A DNA stretch of 7,403 bases from Candidatus Hydrogenedentota bacterium (GTDB lineage: Bacteria > Hydrogenedentota > Hydrogenedentia > Hydrogenedentales > SLHB01). Location of the stretch: NCBI GenBank assembly GCA_003552765.1, contig PUOI01000310.1, positions 1 through 7,403 on the forward strand, given 5' to 3'. Every line of letters starts with the position of its first letter. Positions within the stretch are counted from its first letter, which is position 1. Shown here one piece after another: positions 5,987 to 7,403 of the stretch. The position numbers were made by a program, and so were the translations under genes. The notes under the pieces are model-generated. The model was not told the DNA's origin and made no database searches. It worked only from the letters and a program-made list of their open reading frames with translations.

Positions 5987-7387
5987 ATGAGCATGCTGAC
6001 ACCTAGAGAGATTGTCGCCGAACTCGACAAGTACATCATCGGACAAGACGAAGCGAAACGGAAAGTGGCGATCGCCCTGCGCAACCGGTGGCGGCGGCAG
6101 CAGCTCTCCGGCGAAATGCGCGACGAGGTGGCCCCGAAGAACATCGTGATGATTGGCCCGACGGGCGTGGGCAAGACCGAGATCGCGCGCCGGCTCTCCC
6201 GGTTGGCCGATGCCCCTTTCATCAAGGTCGAGGCCTCGAAATTCACCGAGGTGGGATATGTGGGCCGCGATTGCGAATCCATGATCCGCGAACTCACGGA
6301 GGTAGCGGTGAATATGGTGCGGGCGGAGATGGAAAAGGAGGTCCAGGAAAAGGCGGAACACAACGCCGAAGAGCGCCTGCTCAACATTCTGTTGCCCCCG
6401 CAACGCAGCCAGCAGCCCCAACGGCAACAGGGATTTCGCCCCGGTGACCCCAATGCCGGCGACGAGGGGCCTCCCGCCTATCAAGAGCAGCACGCCGAAG
6501 AGCGAACGCGGGAGATTATCCGCAAGAAACTGCGCGCGGGCGAACTCGAGGAACGGGAAGTCGAGGTTGAGGTGCGGGATTCCGGCCAACCCTCCATGAT
6601 GCAGGTGTTCGGCAATACCGGCCTCGAGGAGATGGGCTTCAATCTGCAAGACATGCTGGGTAAGATCATGCCGCAGCGCTCCCAAAAGCGCCGCACGACG
6701 GTGGCCGAGGCGCGGCGCATCCTTCATCAAGAAGAAGTGCAGAATCTCATCGACATGGAAGCGGTCGCGCACAAAGCCATTGAACGGACGCAGGACGCAG
6801 GCATCGTGTTCCTTGACGAAATCGACAAGATTGCCGGGCGGGGCTCTTCCGGGCAGAGTGGGCCGGACGTCTCCCGCGAGGGCGTGCAACGGGACATTCT
6901 CCCCATCGTCGAGGGCAGCACGGTCACCACGAAGCACGGAAGCGTACGCACGGATCATATCCTTTTCATCGCGGCGGGCGCGTTTCACACCGCCAGCATC
7001 TCCGATATGATCCCCGAATTGCAGGGCCGCTTTCCCATCCGGGTGGAACTCGAGAATCTAGGCGCGGAAGATTTCGGACGCATCCTCCGGGAGCCCAAGA
7101 ACTCGCTCATCAAACAATACCAAGCCATGCTTGAAACCGACGGGGTGTCCGTGCGGTTCGCCGATGAAGCCATAGAAACCATCGCACGGCTGTGTCAGAA
7201 AGTGAACGACGAGACCGAGAACATCGGCGCGCGGCGGTTGCACACCATCATGGAGAACCTGCTCGAAGAGATCTCTTACGACGCCCCCGATCGCCAAGGC
7301 GAGGAGCTGTACGTCGACGCCCCGATGGTCGAGCGCTGTTTGGCGAACATCATGGAAGACCAAGAACTGAGCAAGTACATCCTCTGA
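5987..7387 (+). CDS. hslU: ATP-dependent protease ATPase subunit HslU (ClpY)
   Basis: HslU is the AAA+ hexameric unfoldase that feeds proteins into the HslV peptidase in the cytoplasm. The 466-residue product, slightly longer than the 443 residues of E. coli HslU, starts with [20 protein letters not shown]. It shows Walker A GPTGVGKT (57-64), the pore loop GYVG (90-93), an intermediate domain (about 110-240), Walker B IVFLDEID (273-280), the AAGAFH segment (329-334), an arginine-finger region ELQGRFP (344-350) and a sensor-2 stretch GARRLHT (414-420). The C-terminus LSKYIL closely resembles the E. coli tail that docks into HslV. The I domain carries a Gln/Pro-rich stretch at about 139-168. 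ATG 5987 has GAGG 10 nt upstream; an in-frame ATG two codons later is possible. hslV is normally just upstream of hslU, but here that place is taken by tsaC, so the partner must be elsewhere. Confidence 0.97.
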   Translation: MSMLTPREIVAELDKYIIGQDEAKRKVAIALRNRWRRQQLSGEMRDEVAPKNIVMIGPTGVGKTEIARRLSRLADAPFIKVEASKFTEVGYVGRDCESMIRELTEVAVNMVRAEMEKEVQEKAEHNAEERLLNILLPPQRSQQPQRQQGFRPGDPNAGDEGPPAYQEQHAEERTREIIRKKLRAGELEEREVEVEVRDSGQPSMMQVFGNTGLEEMGFNLQDMLGKIMPQRSQKRRTTVAEARRILHQEEVQNLIDMEAVAHKAIERTQDAGIVFLDEIDKIAGRGSSGQSGPDVSREGVQRDILPIVEGSTVTTKHGSVRTDHILFIAAGAFHTASISDMIPELQGRFPIRVELENLGAEDFGRILREPKNSLIKQYQAMLETDGVSVRFADEAIETIARLCQKVNDETENIGARRLHTIMENLLEEISYDAPDRQGEELYVDAPMVERCLANIMEDQELSKYIL

Positions 7388-7403
7388 TGCGATTCGCCTT
7401 TCT
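7387..7403 (+). CDS. Possible start of a further gene (truncated by window edge)
   Basis: ATG 7387 overlaps the hslU stop as TGATG, the same junction as at tsaC, and reads MRFAF before the window ends. The basic then hydrophobic start could begin a signal peptide, but five residues prove nothing. It does not look like the start of HslV, which has Thr as the first residue of the mature protein. No Shine-Dalgarno is visible, so the gene would be coupled to hslU. Confidence 0.35.

Noticed and set aside
5923..6006. 27-codon frame from ATG 5923 overlapping the hslU start
   Set aside because: Its start codon overlaps the likely -10 box, so it would not be in the transcript, and it has no Shine-Dalgarno.
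5960..6988. A 342-codon open frame on the - strand antisense to hslU
   Set aside because: It has low-complexity Leu/Arg/His composition typical of a shadow frame and covers an unambiguous HslU.

Overview
The window is a stretch of bacterial chromosome, GC-rich (by eye near 60%), with tightly packed housekeeping genes. It suggests a Gram-negative bacterium: a periplasmic-type carboxyl-terminal protease, HslU, and an AspRS whose sequence style (RSPGEFYQ after motif 2, GGIAPG at motif 3) recalls alphaproteobacteria and some uncultured phyla. I cannot place it more precisely from sequence alone. There are no insertion sequences, CRISPR arrays, tRNA or rRNA genes.

Layout. Positions 1-65 hold the last 20 codons of a + strand gene ending in a Fis-type helix-turn-helix, probably an NtrC-family regulator. 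It converges on aspS (132-1943, - strand), with a hairpin over the aspS stop codon. A 621-bp divergent intergenic region (1944-2564) follows. On the - strand it carries a good sigma70-type promoter for aspS (TTGACA-17-TACCAT) and a structured leader of about 170 nt. On the + strand it carries a weaker candidate promoter for ctpA, an imperfect 15-bp direct repeat and a hairpin beside the ctpA ribosome-binding site.

The + strand then carries a compact run: ctpA (2565-3938), rph (3935-4645), rdgB (4642-5241) and tsaC (5284-5886). The first three are joined by 4-nt stop/start overlaps (ATGA, GTGA). Between rdgB and tsaC lies a possible 11-codon minicistron whose stop overlaps the tsaC start (TGATG). 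After a 100-bp gap with its own promoter candidate (TTGCCT-17-TACAAT) comes hslU (5987-7387). The first codons of a further gene begin at 7387 and run off the window.

The genes share themes rather than one pathway. AspRS charges tRNA, RNase PH trims tRNA 3' ends and TsaC makes the precursor of the t6A37 tRNA modification. RdgB removes deaminated purine nucleotides. CtpA and HslU handle protein quality control in the envelope and the cytoplasm.

I found no convincing novel system. The points most worth a second look are the non-discriminating signature in AspRS, the structured aspS leader, the minicistron and C8 tract at the start of tsaC, the direct repeat upstream of ctpA, and hslU lying apart from hslV.
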